This document shows, piece after piece, positions 11,383 through 25,172 of a stretch of DNA of 64,000 nucleotides. The notes beneath the pieces are model-generated. The model saw only the letters and a list, made by a program, of their open reading frames with translations. It did not search any database and was not told the DNA's origin. The position numbers were made by a program, and so were the translations under genes. The number at the start of each line of letters is the position of its first letter. Within the stretch, counting starts at the first letter, position 1. This DNA is from Limonium bicolor (taxonomy: Eukaryota; Streptophyta; Magnoliopsida; Caryophyllales; Plumbaginaceae), in NCBI GenBank assembly GCA_023374045.1, contig CM041783.1, positions 99,916,357-99,980,356 of the forward strand, in the 5' to 3' direction.

Positions 11383-12155
11383 TTCCCCTTTTTGTAGTAA
11401 CCGCCAGAGGTTGCTCCACCATCATCTCCTTCAGTACTCTTCCTCTTCTTTCCCTGCGCCTCTTCTCTAGACTGAAGTATTAACTCTGTTGCTGATGCGG
11501 CGTCATAGCACTCTTGAATAGTAGTAAAACGTATTGCTCCCATGGCACTTTGGATGCGAAATTGTAAACCTCCCCTGAATTTCTGAATCTTCACAGTGTC
11601 AGAGTAGTCGACCCCTGGTATGTAATCAAGCAGGCTGATAAATTGCGTGTAGTACTGGTCAACTGTTTGACTCCCCTGGATTAAGGTCTCAAACTCTTGC
11701 CTTTTTCTTTGCTTTAAATGTTAGGGGTAGTATTTCTCTCGCAGCACCTCCACAAACGCTGTCCATCCAAAGTTTGGTGTAGCTCTATGGTGGCCCTCCA
11801 CAGACCGCCACCAAATATAAGCTGCGTCCTTCAGGTTGTACGCGGTGATATCGACCTTCTGGTTCTCTGGTACTCTCACAGCTCTGAAGGCCTTCTGATG
11901 CTCTACAATGAACTTCTCAAGTGCGGCGGGGTCTGGTTCGGCTGAGTAAGTCGGTACCCTAGCGTCTGCAACGCTCTTCAACCAGTTGGTTTCCCTGGGC
12001 TGCGGCGGGTGGGGTATGGCTCCCGTAAGTTGAGCTCCTAGCTGCTGCGTGAAGGCTGCCATGGCTGCTGCTAGGTCTGGTACTTCTGGGACATCTGCTG
12101 GTGCTGCTCTACCTCGTCATCTGCCGCCTCCACGTGGTCTTCCAACTCCAGACAT
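11383..12155 (-). pseudogene. gag: E1 Gag N-terminal exon (matrix/capsid-like)
   Basis: Starts MSGVGRPRGGGR at 12155, the same N-terminus as E2 Gag (MSG-x-GRPRGGG). It includes the Ty3 Gag core: FIVEHQKAFRAV (~11900), DITAYNLKDAAYIWWRSV (~11830), FVEVLREKYYP (~11740) and IQECYDAAS (~11510). Two nonsense codons interrupt it: TGA at 12117-12119, where E2-like sequence would have Arg, and TAA at 11721-11723 just after KYYP. Both fit single-base changes in an otherwise open frame. It would build the virus-like particle. Confidence 0.87.
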
Positions 12156-12356
12156 CTATAGTATAATACACTATTATTACTACTCGGTGCTACACCGTAT
12201 TACACACACAATCATAAACATGTAATAAAACTAACTATTAGCAATAAAAATATACCCTAGGGTTTTTCTTTCTAGCTCACGAATCCTCACAGACGTTTCC
12301 CGTATCCCAATATTCCTATGCTCATGTTCTTGACTCAGTATCCTTCATCAGAGTGG

Positions 12357-12374
12357 TACTCCACTCTGATACCA
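12357..12374 (-). promoter_or_regulatory. E1 primer-binding site (initiator tRNA-Met)
   Basis: On the minus strand TGGTATCAGAGTGGAGTA follows the LTR end TGTTACA by five bases. The first 11 bases TGGTATCAGAG are the standard plant initiator-Met PBS. Confidence 0.9.
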
Positions 12375-12379
12375 CTTTT

Positions 12380-15300
12380 TGTAACACCCCTAATCCTAAC
12401 CTGTTAAAACGTCGCAAGTCGTAGCAAAATAAATAACGTCGCAGCGGAAAGTAAAAACTATCTAACCTTGGTGTTACACGCCGTTACTCACCCTTGTGAG
12501 TAACAAGGCATTCTTACTCCATCCAACAACCTACCTCCCCACGCTGTGATGAACAGATACTGAGCACTCTAATTATTATAGACCAAATCCAAACCAAATG
12601 AGCAGCTAACTGAATACAATAAACTCTTTATTACAATACCAAATAAAACTTAAGAGTGTTTTTTAGAACACAGCAGCTACCCTGTTCCCCGCACTCTGGC
12701 TTGTGTCTTCTTCAGTAACCTGAAATGTTTTGCCCATTGAAGGGCTCAGCAATCGAAATGCTGGTATGCTAAATGTAGTCCTAAGTCATCTAGATTCCTT
12801 AAGTCGTTTTAGCCATCTTGATATTAGATTATTTACAAGATATACCGGTTTACAATAATAACAGAAATAACTGTAATATCAAACATTCACACAATAGTCC
12901 ACCTGCAAACATCGGTGCATAATAATAACCACAACCAGTATTCAAATACCAACAATTCATAACAGAAATCAATAAGATACGCGTATTAAACTACACTTGT
13001 TAGTTGGCCTCCTGGCCCTTGTCCTTTAACCAACCACTTAAACTTTTCCAATTAATTTCCACCTCAGGCGTCATGTCAAGACAACCCTTAAAACTTATTA
13101 ATGGACAGTAGTCCCCTGGGTTCCAATGGAACAGTTACCAGCTGACCTTATGGCCCTGGATAATATATTGACCGATCCGGTCGAACCTGTGCACCAACGG
13201 CAGTGCCCTCCGCCATCGTCGAGTGTGGACAATGGATTCCCTTGAGTGACTCCCCATTGAAGTCTCTCGTAGTGATCACGATGCGCAACCAGAATGTTGA
13301 AACAGTCTGGATTCCTCTCTTTATAAGTTAGCCCTTTAGTCAATGATACAATATCCAATCCTTGAGTTAAGACTATAATAGTTGACCATCAGTTAGGTTT
13401 AATAATACCTAAAGGTCAGTTAGTCTCTTTTTTTTTCAGTTTAGATGTATAAACTTCCAGTCATAAGACGTTCGCGTAAAGTAAAACGCAACAGTGTTGA
13501 GCAATACATTATACAAAATAATATACATAAAATCACAGATATCGCTCTTAACAATTTAAACATACAACGTCTGGACCTCAGGAAAATCCTTAGGACATTC
13601 AGACCACACAATTAACATACCGTTATTTATACATGCAATAACGGGTAATATTAATACACTGTTCACTAAATGTTACAGTACTGTCACTGTAGAACTAATA
13701 CTTGAAATATACTAATCATGTATGTTCTTTATTTCCCCCTATTATTTTACAGTGACTCTAGGTAGTTCAACAGTTCGTTATTTTATGTGACATTCACATG
13801 TGATAATGATTTTCTACCCTTTAGTATATTTTCTATTTCATAAATCATATACTCATAATTATTTCCACTTATTCTTTATATTATACCATTTGGTTATTCT
13901 TATTATAACCACCTTTATTTTATAAACTTCATATCATATTCCGCAATATAGCATATTACATAGTTTTAATTCCTTTCTTTATTAAATTGCAAAACCAACC
14001 TTAATAAATCGGTATTTATATTTTGTACCCAACAACTTTTATTAATTACCAAATAACCTTATAACTTTTATAATTTACTAAGTACCCATATTAATTTTCG
14101 GTAATTACAATCTTTTTATACTAACTTTTATAAATTACAATTAAATCCCTTAAACTTTCGGTTTCCACTTATATTTTTCTATATTTACATTTTAACCCCA
14201 AACTTTATATAAGTTACATATTAACTTATAAACTATAGTTTTAATATTTAATTTCTTTAAATACCGAAAAGGCCCTTATAATTTTATTAATTATGAATTC
14301 GCCCCTTAATCCTTTCGGTTTTTATAACTAAACTTTCATAAATTATTTAATCACCCCAAAACTTTTATAAACTTAATATTTTATGTCATAAATCATTTTA
14401 ACCCAAAGTTTTTGGTCAAAACTTTGACCAAGACTTAATTTCATAATTAATACTTTAATATACCCATAAATTCACTTGTAATTTGGCTATACTCCTAAAC
14501 TTACCAATAATTACAAAATAGCCCCAAAACTTTATAAATTGTTATTTTAACACTTAAACGCTTATTTAAATTCACCAAAATTCACAATATTAATTCCTAC
14601 CTTATATTATATCATAATTATGCCAAATAACCCCTTATGTTCTCGGCAATTATTATTTGTACACTAAACTTTTCAAAATTTACATTTTAGCCACATAACC
14701 TATTAAACTAGCCATTTAAATACTTGTAGCTATTTTTAATATTCCCAAAATTTATAATATAAGTTAATACACTTATATATTTTGAAAATCACCATATGGT
14801 TCATTATGCTCTCGGCTTTAATTTCAGCTTACTATATAGTTTGCAAAACTTGATTTAAACCTTATAATAAATACATATAAATGTATATAAGCCATATAAC
14901 ACTTCTAAAAATTATACTAATGACTTAGAGTGATTATAAACTTAAAATAGAACATTTCACTCTTAGATGTTTCGGTTTAAATATATGTGTATCCTATTTA
15001 ATTTTTGTGACACATATTTATACCTTAAGGTAATAATCTTACCTTATATGTTATAATTTATTTTCTTGACCATATAACCCAAAGTAATTCGGCCTTAATT
15101 TTATTTAGAGGCTATACACAATTTTTATACCAAAGTTTGAAGCTTAAATCAAACTTAAACTTAGTAACCTTAATTATATAAACTTACTCCTTAAATCAAG
15201 ACAATTCTTGTACTTGTTTTCTCCTTGGATTCCAAGCTCTCCAAATGCTATCTTGATGAAGAAATTTCGGCTCCTTATATATATTTAGAAGATCCATTTG

Positions 15301-17688
15301 TTAGACTTCTAACAAAGATTTATAAGTAATATTTGGAGTAGTTTTACAAGAGTTTACCTTAGGAATTTAACAAGGTATTTTCGGTACACCTTGGGATGAT
15401 TGTAGATCCAAGTTTCCTTCATGAAATAATGAAGAGAATATGGATTTAGAAGCTCTTAATTTTCGAAAATTGATTAAGGTAATTTACTAGGATTTTCAAC
15501 ATAAAAATATACCTTAACTTGATCTTGTTGTTCCTTGTGTTGTTGTTGAATCAAGACACCTTCTTGGAGTCTTAAGCTTGGCGAAAATAGCAAGGATTGC
15601 TACGATGATTTTTCTTGCTTCAAGACTTAGTAGAATTAACTAGGAAAATACATAAAATGGTGTTAGAACTTAGAACACCATTAATGGAGCTTTAAAGCTC
15701 TAAGGAATAATTTAGAAAATGAAGAAGAAAAGAGAGGGGAAGAGAGACTTACACCTTCGGTTGAATGAGGGGCAAGGGATGAATGAAGTCTCACGTAGGG
15801 TATTAAGGCAAGAATGAAAGGAATCAAATTGGAAATAATTGACATGTCACATGACATTATTTTATGACTTGTTTTTGATTATTTTGACTTCATTATTTGG
15901 CTCCAAAGTCTCTTAATTAGACTAGGCTTTCGGCTGATTGGCAAGGAAATAATGGAGGCTTAGTTTGACAATTTGAAAGAAGAAGATAAGACAAGGTAGG
16001 TACATGTCCTCTTTTGATTTTTCTAAGGCAATTAACAGTTATAGTTGTCTTGTTTTCCTTGTAAAAATCGGCAACATGGACAAACATAGGCATTGGATTC
16101 TTGCTGATTGAAGGCATTAGGACATGGCTAGATCGGTAGGTATTTTAGCTTGATTTTAATAAGGCACATACACCTTCTTTTCTTTGTTGAAATCGGCCAC
16201 CATGTGCCATAGGAGACAAGTTGATTTTTGTTTGTTTTGAACAAGAGATCATGCTTGTTAGGTTTATGTTTGTTGACTAATTAATGAGGCAATCAATCCC
16301 CTTATTATTGCAAGAAATCGGCAGCACATGAGGTAGAACATGGGTGTTTCATTTGTTTATAGCCTAATACAAAAGAGCTAGATCTAGTATTTACTTTTGG
16401 CATATTTAATTCCCATGATTTTTGTTAAACTAATCCCTTCTTGTCTTATTGCAGGGAATTCGGTAATGAAGCTCCATTTGACAGATTTAATTTGACATAT
16501 TATCACATGGTACATGCAAAGGTGAGTCACCATTCCATAAGGCAATTTTTGAAGCAAAATCTAGTCAAAATAGACCCTAAATGGCGCCTACAATATGGAC
16601 CAGGTGGGATTGATTTTTGATTTAATTCCTGTCTCATTATATTGTAATAAGACCATACTAATTTGTGTAATATGTTCCAGATTTTAATTGGTACATTTAC
16701 ATCATGGTAAAAGGTGAAAGTTTTAAGGTAAAAATGCTGATTTTAGGTACCTTTTTGATCCAAAAATCGCCCCCACTTGTACTATGAATTTAGTACTGGA
16801 ATTAATTGATTTAGATGGTCAATTTATTCCCTTTTAAGTTTATCAACTCGTGGCTCCTCAAAAACTTCAAGGCAATTGCGTAGAACGCGTTTTTGTGACA
16901 CCCAGAGGTGTGTTTTTGTGCTTTAAGAATTTTCTGGAAAATAATTAGTCGCTATGAGTTCCAAGTGTTTATTGACATTTTTTGTAGTCAATAATAATAT
17001 TTTAAGGTGTTACATTGAGTCGTGTGGGGTTATATTAACTCATAACTCAATTTCCGGGCTACTGGAACACTCCCGGGGCAAAAAGGAGCGTTAAGCAATT
17101 CGTCCGAGCACTTTGTTTATTTTTGAGAAAGTATCTCGAGATTCCTCTTTTGAATGATGAATATTAGTGATAGGAACTCTTAGAATGATTTATATTGGAG
17201 TTTGTGCCACTTCGGTACTTCTCCGGGGCACTCCTAGGGGTTTAAGGGGCCCTCAACGGGAACCTCCGAGAACTTTGTCTTTAACTGAGAATTTATCTTG
17301 AGAACTTCATCTTAAATGTTAATTAAAGTGTTATTGTGTATTTAGAATGAAGTGTAATGCTTTACTTTATTTAATAAAGTATTTCCGGGACTTTCGGGCC
17401 TTAAGGGGCCCTTAAGGGAACTCCCGGGCATATTGTATTTTTACTCAGTTCTAACTGAGAACTTGTGTTTTAAAGGTCATAAAATGATCCTTGATTAACC
17501 TCATATGGGTTTTATAGCTTATATAACTTGTTTAGCTTAAGGTCGGGCTTTAACACTCGTTTTTGACCTTAAGGAGTTTTGGTGCGTTTTAATGCCTAAG
17601 TGTTTATATACTTTCTTTAGGGTTTAATAATCCCCTAAATAATATTTATTTACCATTATTTAATTATTTAAATGTTAGGGGTATTTCA
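12380..17688 (-). repeat. E1 5' LTR, 5309 bp
   Basis: Complete LTR: TGTAACACCCC at 12380 to GGGGTATTTCA at 17688 (TG...CA on either strand). Its right 2981 bp repeat the left copy at 1-2973. AT-rich, with the same CCCGGG-rich patch at ~17050-17430. No host or element gene is visible; the short open frames are chance. Unusually long for a Ty3 LTR but in the range seen in Tekay/Del-like elements. Confidence 0.95.
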
Positions 17689-20600
17689 CTAACCTACACA
17701 TACTAAATCCATAAATCGAAAGCGTAGAACAGTGAGCATCTAAAACATTCCCAATACTTACGTCGGAGTATATAATACAAATTAAAAGTTGACGAGTACG
17801 GAAACTAAAAGACGACGAGGACTACCCAACAGTCCCGCACTCCGTCTTCGTAGCTCGATCAAGTCCTGTAATGTGAGGCCATAAAGGCTCAGCCAATTGA
17901 TGGTATGGTAAATGTGATCCTAGACCCTTTAGGCCACTTAAGTCAATTAGTCATCTTGACCTAAGATTGATTACATGCTGGTCCATTTTACAGTTTATAG
18001 TGAAAGCAGTAAATGGCATGAGTAAACACATAACAGTTCACCGATATAACAACACATTTCACAACACACATCACACGACATACATTATTCATCGTACGAT
18101 AACAAGTATGGTAGAAATGCGTATTCGTTTTCAGCGAAGGTATTCGTAATCAGCCTTCAAGGCCTGTTACTCATCTTTTAGTTTACTCGTATCATCAGTT
18201 GGGTGTCATGTTAGGACAACCCGTAGTTAGTTCTCACTGGACAGTCGTCCCACGTACACATAAAGGTGCTCATTGCCAAGGATCAGTAGATCCCGAGACT
18301 TCCACTTGCCTAATAAAGGCATCCATGAAAGGCCGAACCTAGGTACCAACGGTAGTACACTCCGAGCAACGATCTGTTTGGGCTCGTTGGAATTTAACAA
18401 GAGTAAGCCGAATCCGGGTGTTATACTCTAGTGATCACTATGCGCAACCAGTAGTCGAAGACTAAACTGGATTTCCATCTCATACACCAACTCTCCATTA
18501 TGTGATTAAATCTTTAATCAATTACCTAAAGTATAATCTTAGGTTATGGAGAATTCATTTTCTATACAGCTGCCTTCGAGGTCTTACACAAATACCTAGA
18601 AGTAGTCTAGGTTATATTCATGTTCGAGATCCAAGCTCTATAGACCGGTAAGACCAAGTCTCGTCCCTAAGTATTTTACTTAGGTTAATTATGATCATAG
18701 TATTCGTCATACTTAGTGAGTAACGACTTCTCCCATTAGTTTCCCATATGTACATGTATAGGTCGAACGATAGTTGATATCACATAAGTCCGAAGGACAT
18801 TCACGCACAACTAAACACCGCAAGAACATGAGCAAGTAAAACATATTATTTCATGCACACATATAAACACACAAATCGCTCTTAGGCAATTAAACACATA
18901 ATGTCTGAACCCAAGGAAACCCTCAGGATGTTCAGACCACACATTCACATACCGTACACCGTAATAATCGCTAGCGTGAAGATTCACGCTCGCCCGGTAC
19001 TCCTCGTAGCTCGTCCTCTAGTGCATGTCCTCTAATGCCCTCAACTCTGGAATACGAGACTACATATTAGCTCTCTGAAACACGGACTAATTCGGCATCT
19101 CAACTAGTCACTAATCCCTCTAGTAATTACCCTGTGATTGTTCAACGTTTATCATTCGAATTTAAACAGTTTGGGATTAGTTAAATCATACTCTAACTAT
19201 ATTGTAATTAACATGTAGTATTTATTTACTACTTAGGATTTAATCCAAATAACCTATCGCATTTATTCATAGGTTTGTTATTTATATATAATACACACAT
19301 CCATATAGTTTGTTACTATATGTTAATTATATCCTTGATTTATAAACCTTTATTTCTCCTTTCAAGTTATGAGTTGGTCAATTAAGTTGACTAGGCTAAT
19401 TATGTTGACTTGGTTAGTTTATCCAAGTACATAAGTTTATATAATCCATATTATAACCCTTGTATTATATAATTCACTCATCATTTAATATGTTATACTT
19501 TAACATAAGAACATTATATCTAATGTGTTATAAATTATCTTCCCACTTTATAACATTTTTTTAATATTATATGGTTCCCTACCATGTCATATAACCATTC
19601 ACTTCATATACTCATATATATATAAGAATTATAAAACTCATTTATTAAGTGGTATATCTTATCATTTTATGTAAGGTAATTAACCACACTTAGTTGTGTT
19701 ATTTTACACAAACCCATATTAGGATTATATTCCTAAGGTTATGTAACATTATATAGTACATTACTAAACTTCTAAAGTCTATTTAATACTCCACGTTATT
19801 TTATAACCATACTATCTCATCACCTGCATTAGTTTCATTAATGACATTAATACTTTATGATTGTTATATCATTCATAATATTATAAACCATAGTCTAAAA
19901 TCCAATCCTAATCTTCATATTGTACTTACAATACATAATTTTTATTAATTGCTAATGTCCTTAATGGCGTTACATTATATAGCCATGTAACTCCCAATCT
20001 TATAACTCGAACCCAATTATACTATATCTTATAAGCTAATCCCTCTACCATACATATATATATATAAACCTCAAACTTCTCGTACTTAATATCAACTCAA
20101 TACTCATAACTTAGCACCGATTTTATAAAACAATCCCTTAATTATTTTAGCCCATCAATTGATCATTTAATAAAATCCTTTATTCTCTTTTACAACTTAC
20201 CAATTTAATACCTAATATTCAAAGTTGACCCAACTTAAACATTGGTGTTTCCATTCACCTCTAACTTGGATTAAGCCAAATTCAGTTCACTTATATTTGC
20301 GGGATTTCAATTTTGGGTTGGCCCACTTCTTAGTTAATTAGCCCATATTTCAAAATAAGCCCATTCAATTTACTCAATTAGGTTTGCCATATAATAAAGC
20401 AATTATAACATGCATAATTAACAAGGTAATACTAACTTAAACATATAACATAATACATGAATAACTCAATATAAATCACAATCATCCTAACTTCAAAATT
20501 ACCACAAACCCCAAATAACTTTTATCTTCGAATCTTCTTATTCATTTATTATTATTAATTTAATAGAACTCTAATCCGAGTTGACCAAATTCCTAATCAT

Positions 20601-21985
20601 TGTCCAACCTTAATTTTGACCTAAATAACAATCTTGACCAGATTTCCAATTTGACCAAATTGAGTTTCCCTAACTCCGAAACAAAATCCAATTTGAAACC
20701 TTAACTTCGTCAAAACCCCTAATTTAACTTTAATTCCAATTTTACCACCAAATCTCAATTTTGACTTGGTCAAAATCCCTAATTCAATTTGACCACCTAA
20801 TTCCAAGTTTGACTATCCAATTTCAATTTTGACTTGGTCAAAATCCCTAATTTGATTTTGACCAATAATTCCAATTTTAACTCTTCAATTTCTAAATTGC
20901 GCTTTAACCCCTTAACTTTCCAGAAATTGCAAAACTGCCCCAAACTCCTCATATTCACGTTTTTTACCCCAATTTTCTGAAATTGCCTTCTCGTCCATAA
21001 ATTCCTCCTAATTACCATTTCACCCCAAAGTTTCAAATATTATAATTTTACCCGAATTTTCCAAAACCCCTAATTTTACAGATTTAGGGTTCATCAATTT
21101 AGGTTCATCAATTTGCAACGCATAACTACACCATATGTTAACCCAAACTTTCAAATGCATCAAAACACAAAATAAACCCTAATTTTTAACTAAGCATAAT
21201 CAATAAGCAATTCAACAATACACTAGTTTCCGAATACATAATAGTCACAAAACTCTAAGTCTTGGCACCATCAAAGTCCATCCCTGAACAAAATTTTCTG
21301 TCGATTAAACCCCCAATGCAACTCTAATTTCGTATTCAACAAAACACACAAAACAAACCCTAAATTTTTGGTTCTACACAACCCTCACGCTCACACAAGA
21401 TTCAAGTAGAAAATTTACAAAGTTTTCATAAGGAATTCGGGCTACTAAGCACCGAATAACAGAGAAGAAAAAAGGGACGATTTCAGTCCTAGTTCCACTT
21501 TGAATATAACCAAAAATAGGACTACGACTAACGAAAACAAAACGTAGAGAGTGGACTACCTCCCTGACGATTTGATGGGGAATTCGGCCTCCTTTCAGTT
21601 CCAATCGAGACTCAATCTGGCTCCTCCTTCACAGTTTGTTGTGGTTTCCTCCGATTCGGTCCAGGGGACGGAGTTTTTGGCAGTACCGTATTTGAACTGA
21701 GGAGAAAAGATGAGAGGGGAAGTAAGTTAAAGGCTCGGAAATTGAATTCAAAACCAAACTAGAGGAGTAACCATTCTTACCTCATAAAAACGCAGAAAGG
21801 CATAAAGTATGTTCCTTGTCTCAGTCAGGGTTGCGAATTATCGGAGGTGAAGGAAGATGAATAAAGACAGGCGCTAGGGTTCGAATGACCGTGTGAGAAG
21901 AAGGAAGAAGATCGTAGAAGAAGAAGGAATGAAGAGAGGCACAACTCCTTGTTTGTCGCCAGTCAAGGTTGTGATTAGTGAGGTA

Positions 21986-23775
21986 TGAGCCATGATTTTT
22001 GAACCCTATCCTATGTTGATTAGATTGATTAGGATCTGATCGGGTTCTTGGTCCACTTATAACCTAAGATTAATAACTATGTCATATAACACTAATTATT
22101 AAATCCTAATTTAGCTCACTGGAACCTATTATGAGTCGCCACCTAATTTTGACCTAGATTAAATTAGAAAAGGAGAGTTTAGGTTCGGGGGCTTGGTATA
22201 TGACTTATTTAGGGTTAATTACTTTCATTACACCTCCTAGGTCAATTTTCCCCTACTTAGTTTATTTACGGCTTATTATGAAGTCATTTTAACCTAAGTG
22301 CGCAAGTTTATGATTTTTTAGTGTTTTTGATATTCTTTGATAGAAAATTAAAGTTGGAATGAAATTACCTAAACTAGGGTTTCGGAGGCAGAATTAGGTC
22401 AAATTTTATTTCTATCCGTAGCCATGGACCTAATGTCCGAACCCACGGATCCTAGTTAACCTAGTTATGCAGAAAAGTCGAATTGAAAGGAAAACAAAAA
22501 TTTGAAAAGTTAGGGGCCACGGACAGGATGTCCGTGGGCCCAGACATGAATTGAAAAACCCTAAAACATTTTAAAATATAAAATCCCGCAGCCGTCCGTG
22601 GGTGTCCGTGGCCACGGACAACCCGTCCGTGGTCCCAGTCCATAGGTCCGAGGTCATGGATCACCCACGGGCGGTGGGTTTTTGGTGGTTCCCGACAGTG
22701 TTTTCAGCTAAACAAATATGGCTAGGTAGCCTGAAAGATTCTAAGTACGTTAGTAATCAAAAGTTTTCAAATTGAAGTCGAATTAATGTCGAAACTTAGT
22801 AAGCAAGTTATTAACTAAGTTATTAAGCAGAAACGAAAAGAAACGACGATTCAGAAGCCATAATAAGTCGGTTCGCACCCAAAATTCAACAGAATACTTT
22901 TCAAGATGTGAGTTAAGAAATCAAGTTTCCAACCTTATTTACCTTCGGGACTGAATTGAAACTTCACAACGGGATACTTCGAGAGCTCGGTCGGGACTAG
23001 TTTCAGCTTGGGTTCGAAACCAGCTTCTGACTATTGGTTATTGGTGATGTTCTTCACATTTTGGTGCTGTTTTGTTGAAGGTTTGATGATGGATGATGTT
23101 GTGGAAGTTGGAAAAAGTGTTTTGGTGTTGATTTTGTGAAATTTCGATGGAATTTCGGGGCTCGGATGTGTAAAAACGTGGGAGCTTGGAGACGGCTAGG
23201 TTTTCTGATTGTATATGGCTCTTGGAGTTATGGTTTGATCAAGAGTTAAGGTCCCTTATATAGGCTTCCTTAAAGATACAAAAATTCGGTAAAAACCGAG
23301 ATTTACTAATGTTTTAGCTCAAGGGCTTCCAAAAGGGATTTGACTATGAAATTTGAACCATATCTAAAGGAAGATATTTCTGATTTTTCCAAGGTGGAAT
23401 CTACTTTTTTGGATATTGGAATATTTTTAAATTCAATTTCGTCAGATTCAATCAGAAATTGCTAGAAAATTATTAGAAACTCGAAAAATCAAAATTCCAA
23501 CGCCATTACGCCTAAAATGTCATCCTCTATCGTGGTCGAAAATCTAAAAGCATTTTAAGTCAATTTGAGCCCTTTAAGGAGGAGAGAGAAAGCCTACTGG
23601 AGATCCTAGGGGCCTCGAAAATTACGAAAATACCCCTGAAGATGACTAAGCTGTCCCTAGCACTCCAGAATGAGCCGATCGAATTGGGAATCCTCATTTC
23701 TTGATCAAAGTGTCTCTCATAACGCTAAAGTCTTATAATCCCTATACCGGGGGTTAAAATTTTGGGTATAATAGA
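21986..23775 (-). repeat. E3 3' LTR
   Basis: Begins TGAGCCATGATTTTTG and ends at the polypurine tract. At 22410-22680 it carries a cluster of GTCCGTGG/CCACGGAC inverted motifs. A minus-strand TATA box (CCTATATAAGGG) lies at 23254-23265. Confidence 0.9.
23254..23265 (-). promoter_or_regulatory. TATA box in E3 3' LTR
   Basis: Minus strand CCTATATAAGGG, conserved in the other LTR at 32697-32708. A strong TATA match in the element's direction. Confidence 0.65.
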
Positions 23776-23790
23776 TTGCCCCCCGTCAAC
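23776..23790 (-). promoter_or_regulatory. E3 polypurine tract
   Basis: Minus strand GTTGACGGGGGGCAA abuts the LTR start. Similar purine runs (ATACTGGGGGCAAT) recur inside E3 and E5. Confidence 0.75.
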
Positions 23791-23889
23791 TAGACTTTGT
23801 AATGGATATAAAGAGTCTAGTTGATGCTTGAGTGGTACCCCAAAATTTTGGATCTTAAAAGACCCTGTATGCCGTTTGAAAACTGACAA

Positions 23890-24384
23890 ATTGTGTCGAG
23901 CTGTTCTAAGGCGCCGACTACCTATGAGTAAGGTGAAAGGATGTCGAGCGATTCTAAGGCATCAACCACCTAAAGGTAAAAATGATGTAATGCCGGACTA
24001 TTCTAAGGCGTCGACCACTTGTAAGAGTGAAATGATGTCAAGCTATTCTAAGGCGTTGACTACTTATAATGAATGAGATGATATCAAGCTATTCTAAGGC
24101 TTTGACTACCTATAATGAATGAAAAGATGTCAAGCTATTCTAAGGCGTTGACTACCTATAATCAATGAAATGATGTCAAGCTATTCTTAGGCGTTGACCA
24201 CCTATAATGAATGAAATGATGTCAAGCTATTCTAAGGCGTTGACTACCTATAATGAATGAGAAGAAGTCAAGCTATTATAAGGCGTTGACTACCTATAAT
24301 GAATGAAATGATGTCGAGCTATTCTAAGGTGTTGACTACCTATAAGCAAAAATGAAGTAATCTCGAGCTATTCTAAGGCGTCTA
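23890..24384. repeat. 46-bp tandem array in E3
   Basis: About ten copies of a unit containing AAGCTATTCTAAGGCGTTGA and CTACCTATAATGAATGA. Successive AGCTATTC positions (24041, 24087, 24133, 24179, 24225, 24271, 24317) are exactly 46 bp apart. The left copies are more diverged. No spacers, so not a CRISPR. Confidence 0.92.
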
Positions 24385-25000
24385 TGTTGATATGCTAACG
24401 ATGTTGATGGTGCTGATGATGTTGATGATGCTCGGATGCTTCTAGGGACCAAACCCGTGCCTATTCTCCTGGCTAGACCCAATGTGGACTTATTGCCATT
24501 GCTCCCCAAGCCGGTGTGCAGGGATAACTCCTGGTAAAAAGCCTGGGGACTTACTGCCATCGTCCACCAGTCGTTGATCCTAAATTAAGTTGACATAACA
24601 CAAGAGGTTTTATTGCCTTCACCTCGCCAACTTTTCTATCGCCAGGTCTTGTGACGCGCCTGAATAATGCAGATGGATGGTATGAAGATGATGCAAATGT
24701 AGATGATATGAAAGTGATGAAAATCTAGATGATATGGATGATATGAAAATGATGCAAATATAGATGATATGAATGATATGAAAATGATGCTCGGATGCTT
24801 ATAGGGACTGAAACCCGTTCCAATGCTCCTTGCTGGTATACTATGGGGACTTATTGCCTCTGCCCACCAACTGGGGTGCTGAGAAAACTTCTAGATCACC
24901 AAGGGGACTTATTGCCACTGCCCACTAGTTGTTTCTCCCTTAAAGTTGACATGAAGATGGGGACTTATTGCGTCTGCCCCGTCAACTTGGATCACGCACT
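24385..25000. repeat. GAT-rich and GGGGACTTATTGCC-type repeats in E3
   Basis: 24395-24430 is a GATGTTGATG-like simple repeat. 24668-24792 is a minisatellite of GATGATATGAAAATGATGCA-type units. The phrase GCTCGGATGCTT...AGGGAC...AAACCCGT occurs at 24430 and again at 24790 (~360 bp apart), and GGGGACTTATTGCC or close variants occur at about 24448, 24545, 24845, 24903 and 24960. No gene. Confidence 0.75.
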
Positions 25001-25044
25001 ATCTTGTACTTGTCTCGCACTGATGTTGATACTTGGTCTCGTAC

Positions 25045-25172
25045 TTGTCTCGCACTGAATAAAGATGAGGTCTCGCACTGAATGAAGATAAGGTCTCGCA
25101 CTAAATAAAGATGAGGTCTCGCACTGAATGAAGATGAGGTCTCGCACGGAATGAAGATGAGGTCTCGCATTG
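25045..25172. repeat. 24-bp tandem array in E3
   Basis: Five to six copies of AAGATGAGGTCTCGCACTGAATGA with few changes. Translation gives repetitive, non-biological peptides in several frames. Confidence 0.9.

Larger units (their letters stand above)
1..17688 (-). mobile_element. E1: Ty3/gypsy chromovirus (Tekay/Del-like) with AlkB domain, left end outside window
   Basis: Two long direct repeats (1-2973 and 12380-17688) flank, in minus-strand order, gag with two zinc knuckles, an AlkB domain, protease, reverse transcriptase, RNase H, integrase and a chromodomain. The right LTR has TG...CA ends and an initiator-Met-type primer site beside it; a polypurine tract abuts the left LTR. The chromodomain after the integrase places it among chromoviruses. 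The half target-site duplication visible on the right is CTAAC (17689-17693); the other half is outside the window. The first ~155 bp shared by the two LTRs show four mismatches by eye, so the insertion is not very recent. The coding region carries frameshifts and stops and holds a solo LTR at 6808-9776. It sits inside the LTR of the older element EA. Confidence 0.93.
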
